Source: Pseudomonas saxonica (lineage in GTDB: Bacteria; Pseudomonadota; Gammaproteobacteria; Pseudomonadales; Pseudomonadaceae). From it: a DNA stretch of 64,000 bases. The translations under genes and the position numbers were made by a program. The stretch's first letter is position 1. Each line of letters begins with the position of its first letter. The DNA lies in the NCBI RefSeq assembly GCF_007858365.1, contig NZ_VFIO01000003.1:1-64000 (forward strand), read 5' to 3'. This document shows, in pieces, positions 1 to 8,870 of the stretch. A model generated the notes under the pieces. It saw nothing but the letters and a program-made list of their open reading frames with translations, had not been told where the DNA came from and ran no database searches.

Positions 1-1607
1 CCGACGGCAACGGCCTTCACTACCTCTACCACCCCGGCGGCGCGCTCAAAGCCATCAACCTCAACGGCCAGCGCCTCACCGGCCACCGCTTTGAACACGG
101 GCGCGAGATCATGCGCCAACAAGGCTCGGTGCTCAGCGAATACCACTACGACGAACAACAGCGCCTCAAGGAACACCGCGTCTACCCCCTCGACCGCAAC
201 GGAGAAGTCAGCGGCCACTACCACTACCGGCGCAGCTACCAATACGACGCCAACAGCAACCTGAGGCTGCTCACCGACAGCCGCAAAGGCCAAAAAAGCT
301 ACGCCTATGATCCGCTTGACCGCCTCACCGAAGTGCTCGGCAACGCCAACAACGTCGAACACTTCGCCCACGACCCGGCGGGTAACCTACTCGCCCAAAG
401 CTACAACGGCCAGGGCCGCAGCTACGGCAAAATCAAAGGTAACCGCCTGCTCATGCAAGGCGACTGCCACTTCGACTACGACGCCTACGGCAACCTCATC
501 CGCGAACGACGCGGCGCCGGCCAACGTCTTGTGCGCCACTACCGTTACGACAGCCAACACCGCCTGATCGGCATCACCCTGGCCGACGGCAGCGACGTCG
601 CCTACCGCTACGATGCCTTCGGCCGACGCATCGCCAAAGACATGGACGGCAAAACCACCCAATTCATCTGGCAGGGCGACCGGCTGATCGCCGAAAACAT
701 CTACCAAAAAGGTGTTAAGGGCTGGCCGTTGTACCGCAGCTACGTATACGAACCCGGCACCTTCAAACCGATGGCCCTGCTAAAAGGCCACGGCACCACC
801 AACGAGGTTTATTACTACCAGCTCGACCATTTGGGCACCCCGCAAGAACTCACCGACGTAAGTGGGAATATCGTCTGGTCGGCGTATTACCGGGCCTACG
901 GCAACATCGTCAAATTCGACATCAACGAAATCAGCAACCCGCTGCGTTTTCAGGGCCAGTATTACGACGAAGAAAGCGGACTACACTACAACCGCCATCG
1001 CTACTACAATCCCAACACCGGCCGCTACCTGACCCCCGACCCGATCAAATTGGCGGGTGGACTCAACAGCTACCAGTACGTGCCCAACCCAACGGGGTGG
1101 GTGGATCCGTTGGGGTTGATGAGTGTTGAGGGGGAGTGTCCGGGTGGACGAAGTGCCGAAATAGAGGCTCTTTCTGAGGCTAATGCCAAACGTCAGGTTC
1201 AGCGCTATGAGCAAAAATATGACATGCATACAATTGGCAAACATAGTCCCGAAATATCTGACACTGTTCTTAAACAAAGAGCGATTGACGGCACAAATCC
1301 TATTACGGGTATTACACCAAGCAAAAATATTGGAAACCCTAGCTCTCAGTTTAAAGACTGGAAAACTCAAATGCATGCAATCAATGAAGCAACTACAAGA
1401 ATAGTCCGCGGACTACCGAGGGAAACAGGTATAGACAAGAAGGGCAATCCCGTAGTAAGACTTCAGCTTAAAAATTCAGGCAGGGGCTACAAACCAAACA
1501 AAACAGACCCTAAAAACCCGAAAATCAATGAACAAATGAGCGGTGTTGAAATAAAATTTGATCCAAATAATCCAGATCGTCCTTTCACTGCTTTCCCGGT
1601 AGATTAA
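1..1607 (+). CDS. Rhs-family polymorphic toxin, C-terminal part (5' end outside the window)
   Basis: The reading frame is open from the first bases of the window, so only the 3' part of a large rhs gene is present. The first ~1.1 kb encodes tandem YD repeats and ends in the Rhs core signature (GRYLTPDP, then DPLGL at nt 1104-1118), where these proteins are cleaved to free the toxin. After that point base composition turns AT-rich, as is normal for exchangeable Rhs tips. The ~162-residue tip has H-T-I-x-K-H at nt 1227-1244, a later S-x-F-x-D-W and a terminal T-A-F-P. This pattern recalls the bacterial RNase A-like (CdiA-CT) tRNase toxins, but that is inference from motif spacing. Such proteins are usually delivered to competitor cells by type VI secretion. 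The next gene, 2 bp away, is the expected immunity protein. Confidence 0.9.
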   Translation, partial: DGNGLHYLYHPGGALKAINLNGQRLTGHRFEHGREIMRQQGSVLSEYHYDEQQRLKEHRVYPLDRNGEVSGHYHYRRSYQYDANSNLRLLTDSRKGQKSYAYDPLDRLTEVLGNANNVEHFAHDPAGNLLAQSYNGQGRSYGKIKGNRLLMQGDCHFDYDAYGNLIRERRGAGQRLVRHYRYDSQHRLIGITLADGSDVAYRYDAFGRRIAKDMDGKTTQFIWQGDRLIAENIYQKGVKGWPLYRSYVYEPGTFKPMALLKGHGTTNEVYYYQLDHLGTPQELTDVSGNIVWSAYYRAYGNIVKFDINEISNPLRFQGQYYDEESGLHYNRHRYYNPNTGRYLTPDPIKLAGGLNSYQYVPNPTGWVDPLGLMSVEGECPGGRSAEIEALSEANAKRQVQRYEQKYDMHTIGKHSPEISDTVLKQRAIDGTNPITGITPSKNIGNPSSQFKDWKTQMHAINEATTRIVRGLPRETGIDKKGNPVVRLQLKNSGRGYKPNKTDPKNPKINEQMSGVEIKFDPNNPDRPFTAFPVD

Positions 1608-1609
1608 AT

Positions 1610-2023
1610 ATGCTTACTCATCCAAACACAAATCGCCCCTACAATCCTACTTTAGATTATTTCTTAGGAGGAATTGAAATATATGACCAAGAGGAAACTC
1701 TCGGAGAACAGCTGTGGAAGCTGAACCCCAACAACGAACAAAGAAACACAATAATAAAGGAGCATATCATTCCACACCTGCAGAATCTTTCTTATAGACA
1801 CAAATTCATCCTCACAGAAAAACTAGAACAAGCTTTAAACGATACCAATCACGACTTCGAAAATTACTTTGAAAACAATCCGAATGAGAATTATCAAATA
1901 GCTTGGGAGGCACACGAGATAAATACGCCACGCACATTCTTCGAAGATATATTCCACATCATCCAAGATAGGTGGAAACATGAACTATACAAAGCCGCAA
2001 AAGAAGATCAGTCAACATGGTAA
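1610..2023 (+). CDS. Probable immunity protein to the Rhs C-terminal toxin
   Basis: This 137-residue, acidic, cytosolic protein starts two bases after the rhs stop codon. It shares the low GC of the toxin tip and not the GC-rich Rhs core. It has no signal peptide or membrane segment and is rich in Asn, Glu and aromatic residues, typical of small helical immunity proteins. I do not recognise the family from sequence. The assignment rests on position: in polymorphic toxin loci the gene immediately after the toxin tip encodes its cognate inhibitor. Confidence 0.7.
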   Translation: MLTHPNTNRPYNPTLDYFLGGIEIYDQEETLGEQLWKLNPNNEQRNTIIKEHIIPHLQNLSYRHKFILTEKLEQALNDTNHDFENYFENNPNENYQIAWEAHEINTPRTFFEDIFHIIQDRWKHELYKAAKEDQSTW

Positions 2024-2284
2024 CCAACCATCATTCCACGGCGCTGCAGCACTGCGTATAGATAACGACAAATGGTAATTTTCCTAAAAACCAGTAATCT
2101 TTCGCTAGGAATATCTGTCAAGGAGTTATCTAGCAATGCTGATAACGAATTGAGATATGAAAAGGTAACTTCTAACGGCCCAGGTGGGCATTAAAAAAAG
2201 GCGCTCTGATAGCTGACCTCCTACAAACAGGACTTGGCTCTGACTATATAGCAACCAGCCAAATATAGACTACAAACCGAACCC

Positions 2285-2690
2285 GTGCCCTTGAAGAGTT
2301 TGGTTACTTCGATCGAGCCATATTATCCAAACGGCGAAGGGGGCCGCCCGGCGTACCCGTCGATGGCCATGTTGCGCGTTCGTTTGAAGCAAAATTGGTT
2401 CGGCTACAGCAATCTAGCGCTGGAAGTATCACTCTATCAAACGACAATATACACGGGGGTCGAAAAGCGTTCTGAGCATCAGGATCGCAAGATGTCGGGT
2501 CGATTGCGGCGAGTCCGAGCCTCTATAAAAAGCACGCCTATAAGAGTTTGATCGGTCGTATGGGACGTAAGATCGAATACGCGAAAGCGCAGGTGCGGGC
2601 CAAGCTTGAGCACCCGCTTCCCATGATCAAGCGCTAGTTTGGTTATAGAAAGTGCCTTTGAACGGTTGGTGGGTATGGGGAAGTGCGTCT
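2285..2690 (+). pseudogene. IS5-family transposase relic
   Basis: The first frame encodes a typical IS5 transposase N-terminus: I-E-P-Y-Y-P, G-G-R-P, P-S-M-A-M-L-R, then Q-N-W-F-G-Y-S and a degraded L-Y. The reading then breaks up. About 100 bp further on, another frame gives a recognisable IS5 C-terminus (I-E-Y-A-K-A-Q-V-R-A-K-L-E-H-P, I-K-R, F-G-Y-R-K). The catalytic centre between the two ends is deleted, so this is an internally deleted, non-functional copy. No clear terminal repeats were seen. IS remnants downstream of rhs tips are common where displaced tips and orphan genes accumulate. Confidence 0.75.
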
Positions 2691-2808
2691 GCACATAACA
2701 AACTTAACATTCAGACATACTTAATAAGTAAGCAATGCAAATTGGCGACTAGCTAGACATACCAGATATGGTTAAGTATTAAGCCTTCTAAAAACAGGAA
2801 AAACAATC

Positions 2809-3879
2809 ATGCTATTTAAAATATTACTAGCCTGCTGCATTCTTACATCTTCAATAAGTGCACATTCTGCCACCACTCTTACATCTTCAATACCTGCACG
2901 CCCTGCCATGACTCATTTAAAAGAAACAATAAACGCAGACGGCAGTGTAAGCTTAGTACTTCTTCCAGGCCCAGGACCCAAAAAAAACAGGCCAGAAAAA
3001 CTCAGTGAAAATCGTGAAATACGCAAGGCCGTTGTCGATTTTTTTGGCTATCAGGAAGGCGGGTATATAAAAGACAGTACTGCAGGAACACTTATATCCA
3101 AACAAGTACTTACTTCTCTTAATTCTCAAGCTACCCCAAACGAGTACGCCATCCCCAAGAACCTGAAAATGATATCAGGTATAAATGAAGGCACCCGAGG
3201 AGAGTCTCGTGCGGCGCTTTTATTTGATGATTCCAATAAATTATTGGCTGTCGCATTGGTGAGTCGAGATTGCCACAGAAATTTAGACAGGGAGGTTTTT
3301 TGCAATGACGACAAGGGCCACATCCTAAACATATTTCTTCCAAAGGGGGCACATGAAAACATTGCAGACCCCTTAATTCTGTGGAGCAAAAAGATACCCA
3401 CAGAGCAGACCATTTTTATGGCTTATGTAGATCCTGACAGGACAGACTGGGTCCAAAAAATAGCAAAAACCCTTTATATAACAACACAACCAAACATCCG
3501 ATCATGGACACCCAATGACTTGCCCGCTGAGCTGCCTAAAGAATTTATCCCCCTCCTACTGACTCAATCACAACTCGTTGGCGCAGGCGTTAACGGAAAG
3601 TACACTGTGGGAGAGGCCAAAGGATGGCCCTTTTCTAAAGATTTTATTTACTCACTAGGTGCACCCACGCAAGACTTTGAAGTCCACTTACGAACCTATA
3701 CTCCGATCGATGAAATACAGGCTTTTTATACTTATCTGACAACAACTTCTTCGATTACAAGAAATGACCACAATATCACTATACTTGGAACAATTAATAA
3801 TAAAAAATACGCCATCGAACTGAGATCCCAACACTACCCTCACGTTATCAACTACATCAACTTTAAAGCATGGAAATAA
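2809..3879 (+). CDS. Secreted or periplasmic protein of unknown function
   Basis: This 356-residue protein begins with a signal peptide: Lys4, then a hydrophobic stretch with two Cys, with likely cleavage near Ala18-Ala21. The mature part has no membrane segment. Its middle has the feel of an enzyme or immunity fold (A-A-L-L-F-D-D-S, then a Cys pair around residues 155-165), but I recognise no family. It is low in GC like the toxin tip upstream and lies between the IS5 relic and an rhs scar. It probably arrived with the Rhs-associated variable region and could be a periplasmic immunity or effector-accessory protein; that is inference. The N-terminus carries a 12-codon tandem duplication. Confidence 0.7.
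   Translation: MLFKILLACCILTSSISAHSATTLTSSIPARPAMTHLKETINADGSVSLVLLPGPGPKKNRPEKLSENREIRKAVVDFFGYQEGGYIKDSTAGTLISKQVLTSLNSQATPNEYAIPKNLKMISGINEGTRGESRAALLFDDSNKLLAVALVSRDCHRNLDREVFCNDDKGHILNIFLPKGAHENIADPLILWSKKIPTEQTIFMAYVDPDRTDWVQKIAKTLYITTQPNIRSWTPNDLPAELPKEFIPLLLTQSQLVGAGVNGKYTVGEAKGWPFSKDFIYSLGAPTQDFEVHLRTYTPIDEIQAFYTYLTTTSSITRNDHNITILGTINNKKYAIELRSQHYPHVINYINFKAWK
2842..2913 (+). repeat. 36-bp imperfect tandem duplication in the signal-peptide region
   Basis: Two adjacent 36-bp units (2842-2877 and 2878-2913) encode L-T-S-S-I-S-A-H-S-A-T-T and L-T-S-S-I-P-A-R-P-A-M-T. The repeat keeps the reading frame and duplicates the C-terminal portion of the signal peptide with its candidate cleavage site. 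Confidence 0.85.
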
Positions 3880-3956
3880 TTACTGTACCTAAAACTGCAT
3901 GGCAGGGAGTACTCCCAGCCATGCCAACTTTTTCAATTCAAAATAGAGTAGATGCG

Positions 3957-4046
3957 CCCCTACCGCTACAACAGCCTACACCGCCTGATCGGCGTATTAC
4001 CGGGCGTTCGGCAACATCGTCAAATTCACGGATGGACTCAACCGTT
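3957..4046 (+). pseudogene. Rhs-derived scar: two distant rhs segments fused
   Basis: Bases 3957-3993 match the rhs coding sequence near nt 537-573 (Y-R-Y-x-S-x-H-R-L-I-G). Bases 3990-4027 match rhs near nt 883-920 (A-Y-Y-R-A-x-G-N-I-V-K-F). The join falls on shared bases TCGGC. A short piece resembling the later G-G-L-N-S segment follows. This is a decayed rhs copy, out of frame, and it marks former recombination or an ancestral orphan rhs tip. The remaining sequence to 4128 shows no gene. Confidence 0.7.
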
Positions 4047-4128
4047 AACACCCAGTCCCCGACTGCCACTTGGGCGCCTCTCGCCCAACAGATCAAAGCG
4101 CCTTAAAGGCGCTTCGACCACAGGACAC

Positions 4129-5472
4129 TCACTCCTTACGCTCAGTCTCTTGGGTAACGTCTTGCGGGTGAACTTCAGGCTGCGGCTCCGGTTCATCGTG
4201 CGGTTCCACGTTATCCACCATTTGATCCTGTACCACTTGTTCATCAACCCGCGGGTCAAGCGCAGCCACCAGAGGGGAGCTGGACATGCTGTCCGGCATG
4301 GCAACGTGTTGCAGCGGTGCGTCGTCGACCTGGTGCAGGTTGGTCACGGCATTCGGACGGATGCGCCACACCAGCAGTAAACCCGCCACGCTGAAGAAGG
4401 CGTAGAGCATTTGGCTGCCCATGACTTTCATCAGTACACCCGCCAGCAGTGGCCCGATGCTGGCACCGATGCCGTAGGTCACCAGCAGCATCGCGGTCAA
4501 AGACACGCGCCGCTCAGGTTCGATGTGGTCATTGGCAAACGCGACGGCCAGCGGGTAGATGCAGAACTGCAACAGCGCGCTGACAAAACCTGCGGCAAAC
4601 AACACCTCAACGGGCACCGACGGTAAAAGCGCCAGCGGCAATGACGCCAGGGCCAGCAAGAACGCCAGGATTCGGATCAGCAGCGGCCGGTCGTAGCGAT
4701 CAGACAACCATCCCAGCGGCCATTGCACCAACAGGCCGGCGAAGATGCAGCAACCCATGTACAGGCCGACCAGTTCGGTGGACAGCCCTTGTTGGGATGC
4801 GTACAGCGGCGCCAAGCCGTAGAACGACCCGACCAGACAGCCCGCACCCAGTACGGCGATCAATGATTGCGGTACGCGCTGGATAAAGAACTTGGGGTCC
4901 ATCGGTGCCGGGTGCAAGGGCGCCGGGTGAATGCGTCGGGTCATGGCCACGGGCACCAGGCACAGGGCAAAACACATGGCGACCAGCATCAGCAATTCAA
5001 GACCGAGCTGGGGGTGGATGACCAGTATCAGTTGACCCAGTACCAGCCCCAGGTAGGAGGCGATCATGTACAGGCTAAAGACCACGCCACGCTGTTTGGC
5101 CTCGGCCTGCTCGTTCAGCCAGCTTTCGATCACCATGTATTGGCACATCATGCCCAGGCCAACGATGACCCGTAGCAGCAGCCACATGGGCAGCCAGTCG
5201 GTCAGGCCGTGGCACAGCACCGCAGCGCCGACAATGCCGGCACAGGTGGCGTAGGCGCGGATATGCCCCACTCGGGCAATCAAGCGGTGACCGATTTTGC
5301 CGCCCAGTACCAGACCAAAATAGTTGGCGGCCATCAAGGCGCCGACCCACAAGCCGTCGACATTATCGGCAGCCAAACGCAGCGCCAGGTAGGTGCTTAA
5401 CAGGCCTGAGCCAATCAACATCATCAGCGAAGCAAAATACAACGCGCGAAAAGATTTCCAGATTTGATGCAT
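4129..5472 (-). CDS. MFS transporter (YcaD-like)
   Basis: This 447-residue protein has twelve hydrophobic segments within residues 10-370 and a charged cytoplasmic tail of ~75 residues rich in Asp, Glu, Pro and Gln. It has major facilitator features: G-x-x-x-G-x-x-L at the start of each half, a short loop with G-W-L-S-D-R-Y-D-R-P after TM8, and a W-L-N-E-Q motif typical of the YcaD group of bacterial exporters. The substrate is unknown. It starts 22 bp after the stop of the glutamine-synthetase-like gene, on the same strand, so the two are probably cotranscribed. Polyamine or gamma-glutamyl-amine movement is possible but not shown. The Shine-Dalgarno is AGGGA. Confidence 0.85.
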   Translation of the reverse strand: MHQIWKSFRALYFASLMMLIGSGLLSTYLALRLAADNVDGLWVGALMAANYFGLVLGGKIGHRLIARVGHIRAYATCAGIVGAAVLCHGLTDWLPMWLLLRVIVGLGMMCQYMVIESWLNEQAEAKQRGVVFSLYMIASYLGLVLGQLILVIHPQLGLELLMLVAMCFALCLVPVAMTRRIHPAPLHPAPMDPKFFIQRVPQSLIAVLGAGCLVGSFYGLAPLYASQQGLSTELVGLYMGCCIFAGLLVQWPLGWLSDRYDRPLLIRILAFLLALASLPLALLPSVPVEVLFAAGFVSALLQFCIYPLAVAFANDHIEPERRVSLTAMLLVTYGIGASIGPLLAGVLMKVMGSQMLYAFFSVAGLLLVWRIRPNAVTNLHQVDDAPLQHVAMPDSMSSSPLVAALDPRVDEQVVQDQMVDNVEPHDEPEPQPEVHPQDVTQETERKE

Positions 5473-5493
5473 GGCGTTCCCTGCGACTCCTGC

Positions 5494-6837
5494 TTAAGCC
5501 TGAGCCGCCAATACACGGCGCTCCCAGGGAGTGATTTCATCGTAGAAGCTGGTGAGCTCCAGAGTCTTGGACGCGATGTAGCCTTCGATGAACTCAGTGC
5601 CGAACAGTTCAATCGCCAGACCACTGCGCTTGAGCCGCTCTAGAGCGGCATGCAAGGTACAGGGCAATAACAAGGCATCCGGCACCTCGAATTGGCCCTG
5701 GATGGCAGGTGTCGGCGCAAGCTTATGTTCGATGCCATGCAAACCGGCAGCCAGACTGGCGGCAATGGCCAGATAAGGGTTCGCATCTGCCCCCGGCAAG
5801 CGGTTTTCGACGCGCCGTGCCACGGGTGCACTGGCCGGAATGCGCAACCCGGCGGAGCGGTTATCCAGTGACCAGCAGGCATTGTTCGGCGATGCATACG
5901 GGTGACACAAACGCTGATACGAGTTGACGTTCGGCGCAAACAGCGCCGTGAAGTCGGCCATGCACGCTTGCTGCCCGCCGATAAAGTGGCGAAACATCGC
6001 GGTGGGTTGCCCCGTCTCATCGCTGAACACATTAAGCCCGCTGCCCTGCTCCACCACGCTTTGGTGAATATGCATCGAACTGCCTGCCGTGTGCGCCAGC
6101 GGCTTGGCCATGCACACCACGTTCAGGCCGTGCTTGAGGGCAACTTCCTTGAGCAGGTGCTTGAATAAAAAAGTCTGATCGGCCAGCAGCAGCGGATCTC
6201 CGTGCAGCAGGTTGATCTCAAACTGACTGACGCCCATCTCATGCATAACGGTGTCACGTGGCAACCCCAGCGCTGCCATGCTCGCATACACCTCGCTGAA
6301 GAAGGGCCGCAGGCCGTTGTTGGAACTGACGCTGAACGCAGAGCTGCCGTCTTCGCGGCGGCCATCCAGGCCAACGGGCGGACGAAAGGGTTGAGTCGGG
6401 TCGGGATTGGGCGCAAAGACAAAAAACTCCAGTTCTGTCGCCACCACCGGCGCCAGCCCAAACGCTGCGTAACGGGCAATCACCGCCTTGAGCTGAGAAC
6501 GGGTCGACAGGGATGAAGGGCCACCCGAGAGTTCATTCGCATCGCAAATGGCCAATGCTCGTGGCTGCGCACTCCAGGGCAAACGATGAATGTGCGCAGG
6601 GTCTGGCACCAGCGCCAGATCACCGTCTTCGCCGCCATAAAAACGGGCTTCAGGGTAGCCGCCCATGATGCATTGCAGCAGCACGCCACGGGCCATTTGC
6701 AGACGCCGCCCTTCAAGGAACCCTGCCCCGGTCATGACTTTGCCACGCGGGACGCCGTTAAGGTCGGGAGTCACACATTCAACTTCGTCAATGCCAGCCA
6801 ATGGCTGCATGAGTGGAGCCTGACAACGGGTGGTCAT
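5494..6837 (-). CDS. Gamma-glutamylpolyamine synthetase-type glutamine synthetase family ligase (PuuA/SpuI-like)
   Basis: This 447-residue class I glutamine-synthetase fold ligase has the N-terminal beta-grasp (D-L-N-G-V-P-R-G-K), T-E-L-E-F-F-V metal ligands, N-N-G-L-R-P, the H-I-H-Q catalytic stretch, N-S-Y-Q-R-L, N-R-S-A-G-L-R-I-P and E-N-R-L-P-G-A-D-A-N-P-Y. It joins glutamate to an amine using ATP. The missing adenylylation region and the length fit the PuuA/SpuI group of polyamine catabolism more than GlnA. The start at 6837 has AAGGAAAG about 8 nt upstream; a 24-codon in-frame extension has no good site. It is the first gene of a two-gene operon with the MFS transporter. The exact amine is not determinable. 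Confidence 0.85.
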   Translation of the reverse strand: MTTRCQAPLMQPLAGIDEVECVTPDLNGVPRGKVMTGAGFLEGRRLQMARGVLLQCIMGGYPEARFYGGEDGDLALVPDPAHIHRLPWSAQPRALAICDANELSGGPSSLSTRSQLKAVIARYAAFGLAPVVATELEFFVFAPNPDPTQPFRPPVGLDGRREDGSSAFSVSSNNGLRPFFSEVYASMAALGLPRDTVMHEMGVSQFEINLLHGDPLLLADQTFLFKHLLKEVALKHGLNVVCMAKPLAHTAGSSMHIHQSVVEQGSGLNVFSDETGQPTAMFRHFIGGQQACMADFTALFAPNVNSYQRLCHPYASPNNACWSLDNRSAGLRIPASAPVARRVENRLPGADANPYLAIAASLAAGLHGIEHKLAPTPAIQGQFEVPDALLLPCTLHAALERLKRSGLAIELFGTEFIEGYIASKTLELTSFYDEITPWERRVLAAQA

Positions 6838-7063
6838 GACGCTTTCCTTGTTGAACACGCCACGAGGGGCAATGGGCACAAAATACGCAGCAGTGACTGG
6901 GGATTTCAAGCAATGGCCGCAGGATTCCGGGAATTGGCCTCTGCGCCGTCATTGACTCACCGAAAAACACAGATCAGAAGCGGCAAAGGTTTTGCGTTAC
7001 GTGATCCGTTTGCCGTCTAGACTCACCGCGCAATGCTGTCCAGGATGACCAAAAGGAAAACCG

Positions 7064-8362
7064 ATGAAAACGTTTCTCCCTCTCTGCACAGGCCTGTTGC
7101 TGGCCAGTACGCTCAGCCCGGCAGCCGTTGCTCAGACCCCGACCAGTGATGGTTATGTACTGGATAAAGTCGTTCAGATCAGCCGTCATGGCGTTCGCCC
7201 GCCTACAGCCTCCAATGAAAAACTGCTGACCAAGGTCACAGAGCGCCACTGGCCCGTGTGGCTGGTGCCTTTTGGCAACCTGACAGGCCACGGCTATACC
7301 GGCGCGGTCGAAATGGGCCTCTACCGCGCCGAGGTGTTGCGCAGTGCAGGTCTGATCCCCAAAGGCTGCCCAGACGCCAAGCAATTGCTGACCCATGCAA
7401 GCCCCATGCAGCGCACCAAAGCCACCGCACAAGCCTTGCTCGACGGGATGTTTCCCGGCTGCGGCTTTCAACCCACCTACGTCAGCGGCAGTCAGGATCC
7501 GTTGTTCCAGGCCAATGAAATGCCCTTTGCGGCCCTCGACCCCGAGAAAGCCCGCGCGCAAATCCTGCAAGCATTGGGCGGCAGCGTTGAAGCCGCTCAA
7601 GCACGCTTCAAACCCTACGAAGAACAGCTCAAGGAAGTCGCCTGCCTGCCCGGAGCCGACTGCCCCTACGGTAAAGAAAAGTGGACGCTGGAGCAAAATG
7701 CCAAAGGCCGCTTTGCTATCAAGGGCCTGAGCGCCGGCGCCAATATGGGTGAAGTGTTCCGTCTGGAATACAGCCAGGGCCTGCCGCTGGATAAAGTCGC
7801 ATTCGGCCATGCGCGCACCGCAGCTGAAGTTTCCAGCCTGATGGTGCTGACTAAGGCCAAATACGATTTTCTCAATGACATCCCCTACATCGCCAGTCGC
7901 GGCGCCTCCGAGCTGATGAACCAGATTTCTCTGGAACTCAAGCAAGGCACCTCACTGGCTGGCAAAGCCGACGAAAGCACTCCGCCTGATGTCCCGCTGA
8001 TGCTACTGGTGGCCCACGACACCAACATTTCCTACCTGCGCACCATGCTGGGCTTTGGCTGGAAGCTCGGTGACTACATTGAAAACAACATCCCGCCCGT
8101 GGGCACGTTGCAGTTTGAACGCTACAAGGAAGTCAAAACCGGCGAGTACTTTCTGCGTATAGCCTTTGAAGCGCAGTCAATGGATCAAATTCGCAGCCTG
8201 ACCCAATTGACCGGCACCGTAAAACCCCTCAAGGCCGATTTCGAAAGCGCCAAAGACTGCCGAACAACCAGTGTCGGCCTGCTTTGCCCCCTCAAAGAAG
8301 CCATGAGTAAAGTCGATCAAAATATCGACCCGACGGCGCTGACGCCTTACACCTTTGAATAG
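7064..8362 (+). CDS. Periplasmic histidine acid phosphatase (phytase / glucose-1-phosphatase type)
   Basis: This 432-residue protein has a Sec signal peptide (K-T-F-L-P-L-C... A-V-A-Q) cleaved near residue 24. The mature protein starts with the catalytic R-H-G-V-R-P-P-T motif of branch 2 histidine phosphatases. The C-terminal proton donor is H-D-T-N (around residue 318, V-A-H-D-T-N). Several Cys suggest disulfides, as in AppA/Agp. It removes phosphate from phytate or sugar phosphates in the periplasm. The preceding 7022-7063 has an AAGGAAAA ribosome-binding site. The gene is monocistronic, divergent from the ligase operon. The substrate cannot be decided from sequence. Confidence 0.9.
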   Translation: MKTFLPLCTGLLLASTLSPAAVAQTPTSDGYVLDKVVQISRHGVRPPTASNEKLLTKVTERHWPVWLVPFGNLTGHGYTGAVEMGLYRAEVLRSAGLIPKGCPDAKQLLTHASPMQRTKATAQALLDGMFPGCGFQPTYVSGSQDPLFQANEMPFAALDPEKARAQILQALGGSVEAAQARFKPYEEQLKEVACLPGADCPYGKEKWTLEQNAKGRFAIKGLSAGANMGEVFRLEYSQGLPLDKVAFGHARTAAEVSSLMVLTKAKYDFLNDIPYIASRGASELMNQISLELKQGTSLAGKADESTPPDVPLMLLVAHDTNISYLRTMLGFGWKLGDYIENNIPPVGTLQFERYKEVKTGEYFLRIAFEAQSMDQIRSLTQLTGTVKPLKADFESAKDCRTTSVGLLCPLKEAMSKVDQNIDPTALTPYTFE

Positions 8363-8492
8363 GAAAAACCTTCGCGGTACTGGCCGACGGGGTGCCCTAT
8401 AGGCACTTAGCCATAAACCCTGGGTAGAAACCCCCGGTGCACGTGAGCTACATTGGGGGCAGCCTCAAATAACAACATGCACAGGGGGAACC

Positions 8493-8744
8493 GTGAATAC
8501 ACATCAAAAAATGCGAACCTTCGACCGGATTCGCGATGCCGTACTGCCGGAATATCGAGAGCGGGTTGCTGAATACTTGGTGCTTTACGAGGACGTTCTA
8601 AACGACCCGGCCGCCAGCCAGGAAGCCGTGCGCTCTACTGCTCTTCAGCTACGCGGCTATCTGCGCGGCTTGAACACAACGCGGGTATTGGGCATGGCCG
8701 ATCTCGAAGACTTGGACAGCCGCATTATTGAAACCTGGCTTTAG
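8493..8744 (+). CDS. Small conserved-type hypothetical protein
   Basis: This 83-residue soluble, helical, acidic protein starts with GTG, preceded by AGGGGGAA. No motif is recognised. It contains L-R-G-Y-L-R-G-L and ends in I-I-E-T-W-L. It stands alone between the phytase-like gene and a REP pair. The coding call rests on the strong ribosome-binding site, the codon use and the absence of a competing frame. Confidence 0.65.
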   Translation: MNTHQKMRTFDRIRDAVLPEYRERVAEYLVLYEDVLNDPAASQEAVRSTALQLRGYLRGLNTTRVLGMADLEDLDSRIIETWL

Positions 8745-8756
8745 GCGTGTCGAGTT

Positions 8757-8870
8757 ACCCTCACCCCAACCCTCTCCCAGAGGGAGAGGGGGCTGAATTG
8801 TGGTGTTGCGCAGATCTGCACTTGCTTTTAGTCCCTTCTCCCTCTGGGAGAGGGTCAGGGTGAGGGCGAT
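8757..8870. repeat. REP doublet (inverted pair)
   Basis: Two copies of a Pseudomonas-type repetitive extragenic palindrome face each other. The left copy is CCCTCACCCC-A-ACCCTCTCCC followed by AGAGGGAGAGGG; the right copy is CCCTCTGGGAGAGGG followed by CAGGGTGAGGGC. Each can fold on itself and the pair can form a larger cruciform (REPIN). The right copy includes the stop codon and last codons of the phosphatase-like gene on the minus strand. A related element is at 21,921. Confidence 0.85.

Noticed and set aside
6974..7945. 323-codon minus-strand frame opposite the phytase-like gene
   Set aside because: High-GC antisense frame; the plus-strand gene has signal peptide and catalytic motifs.
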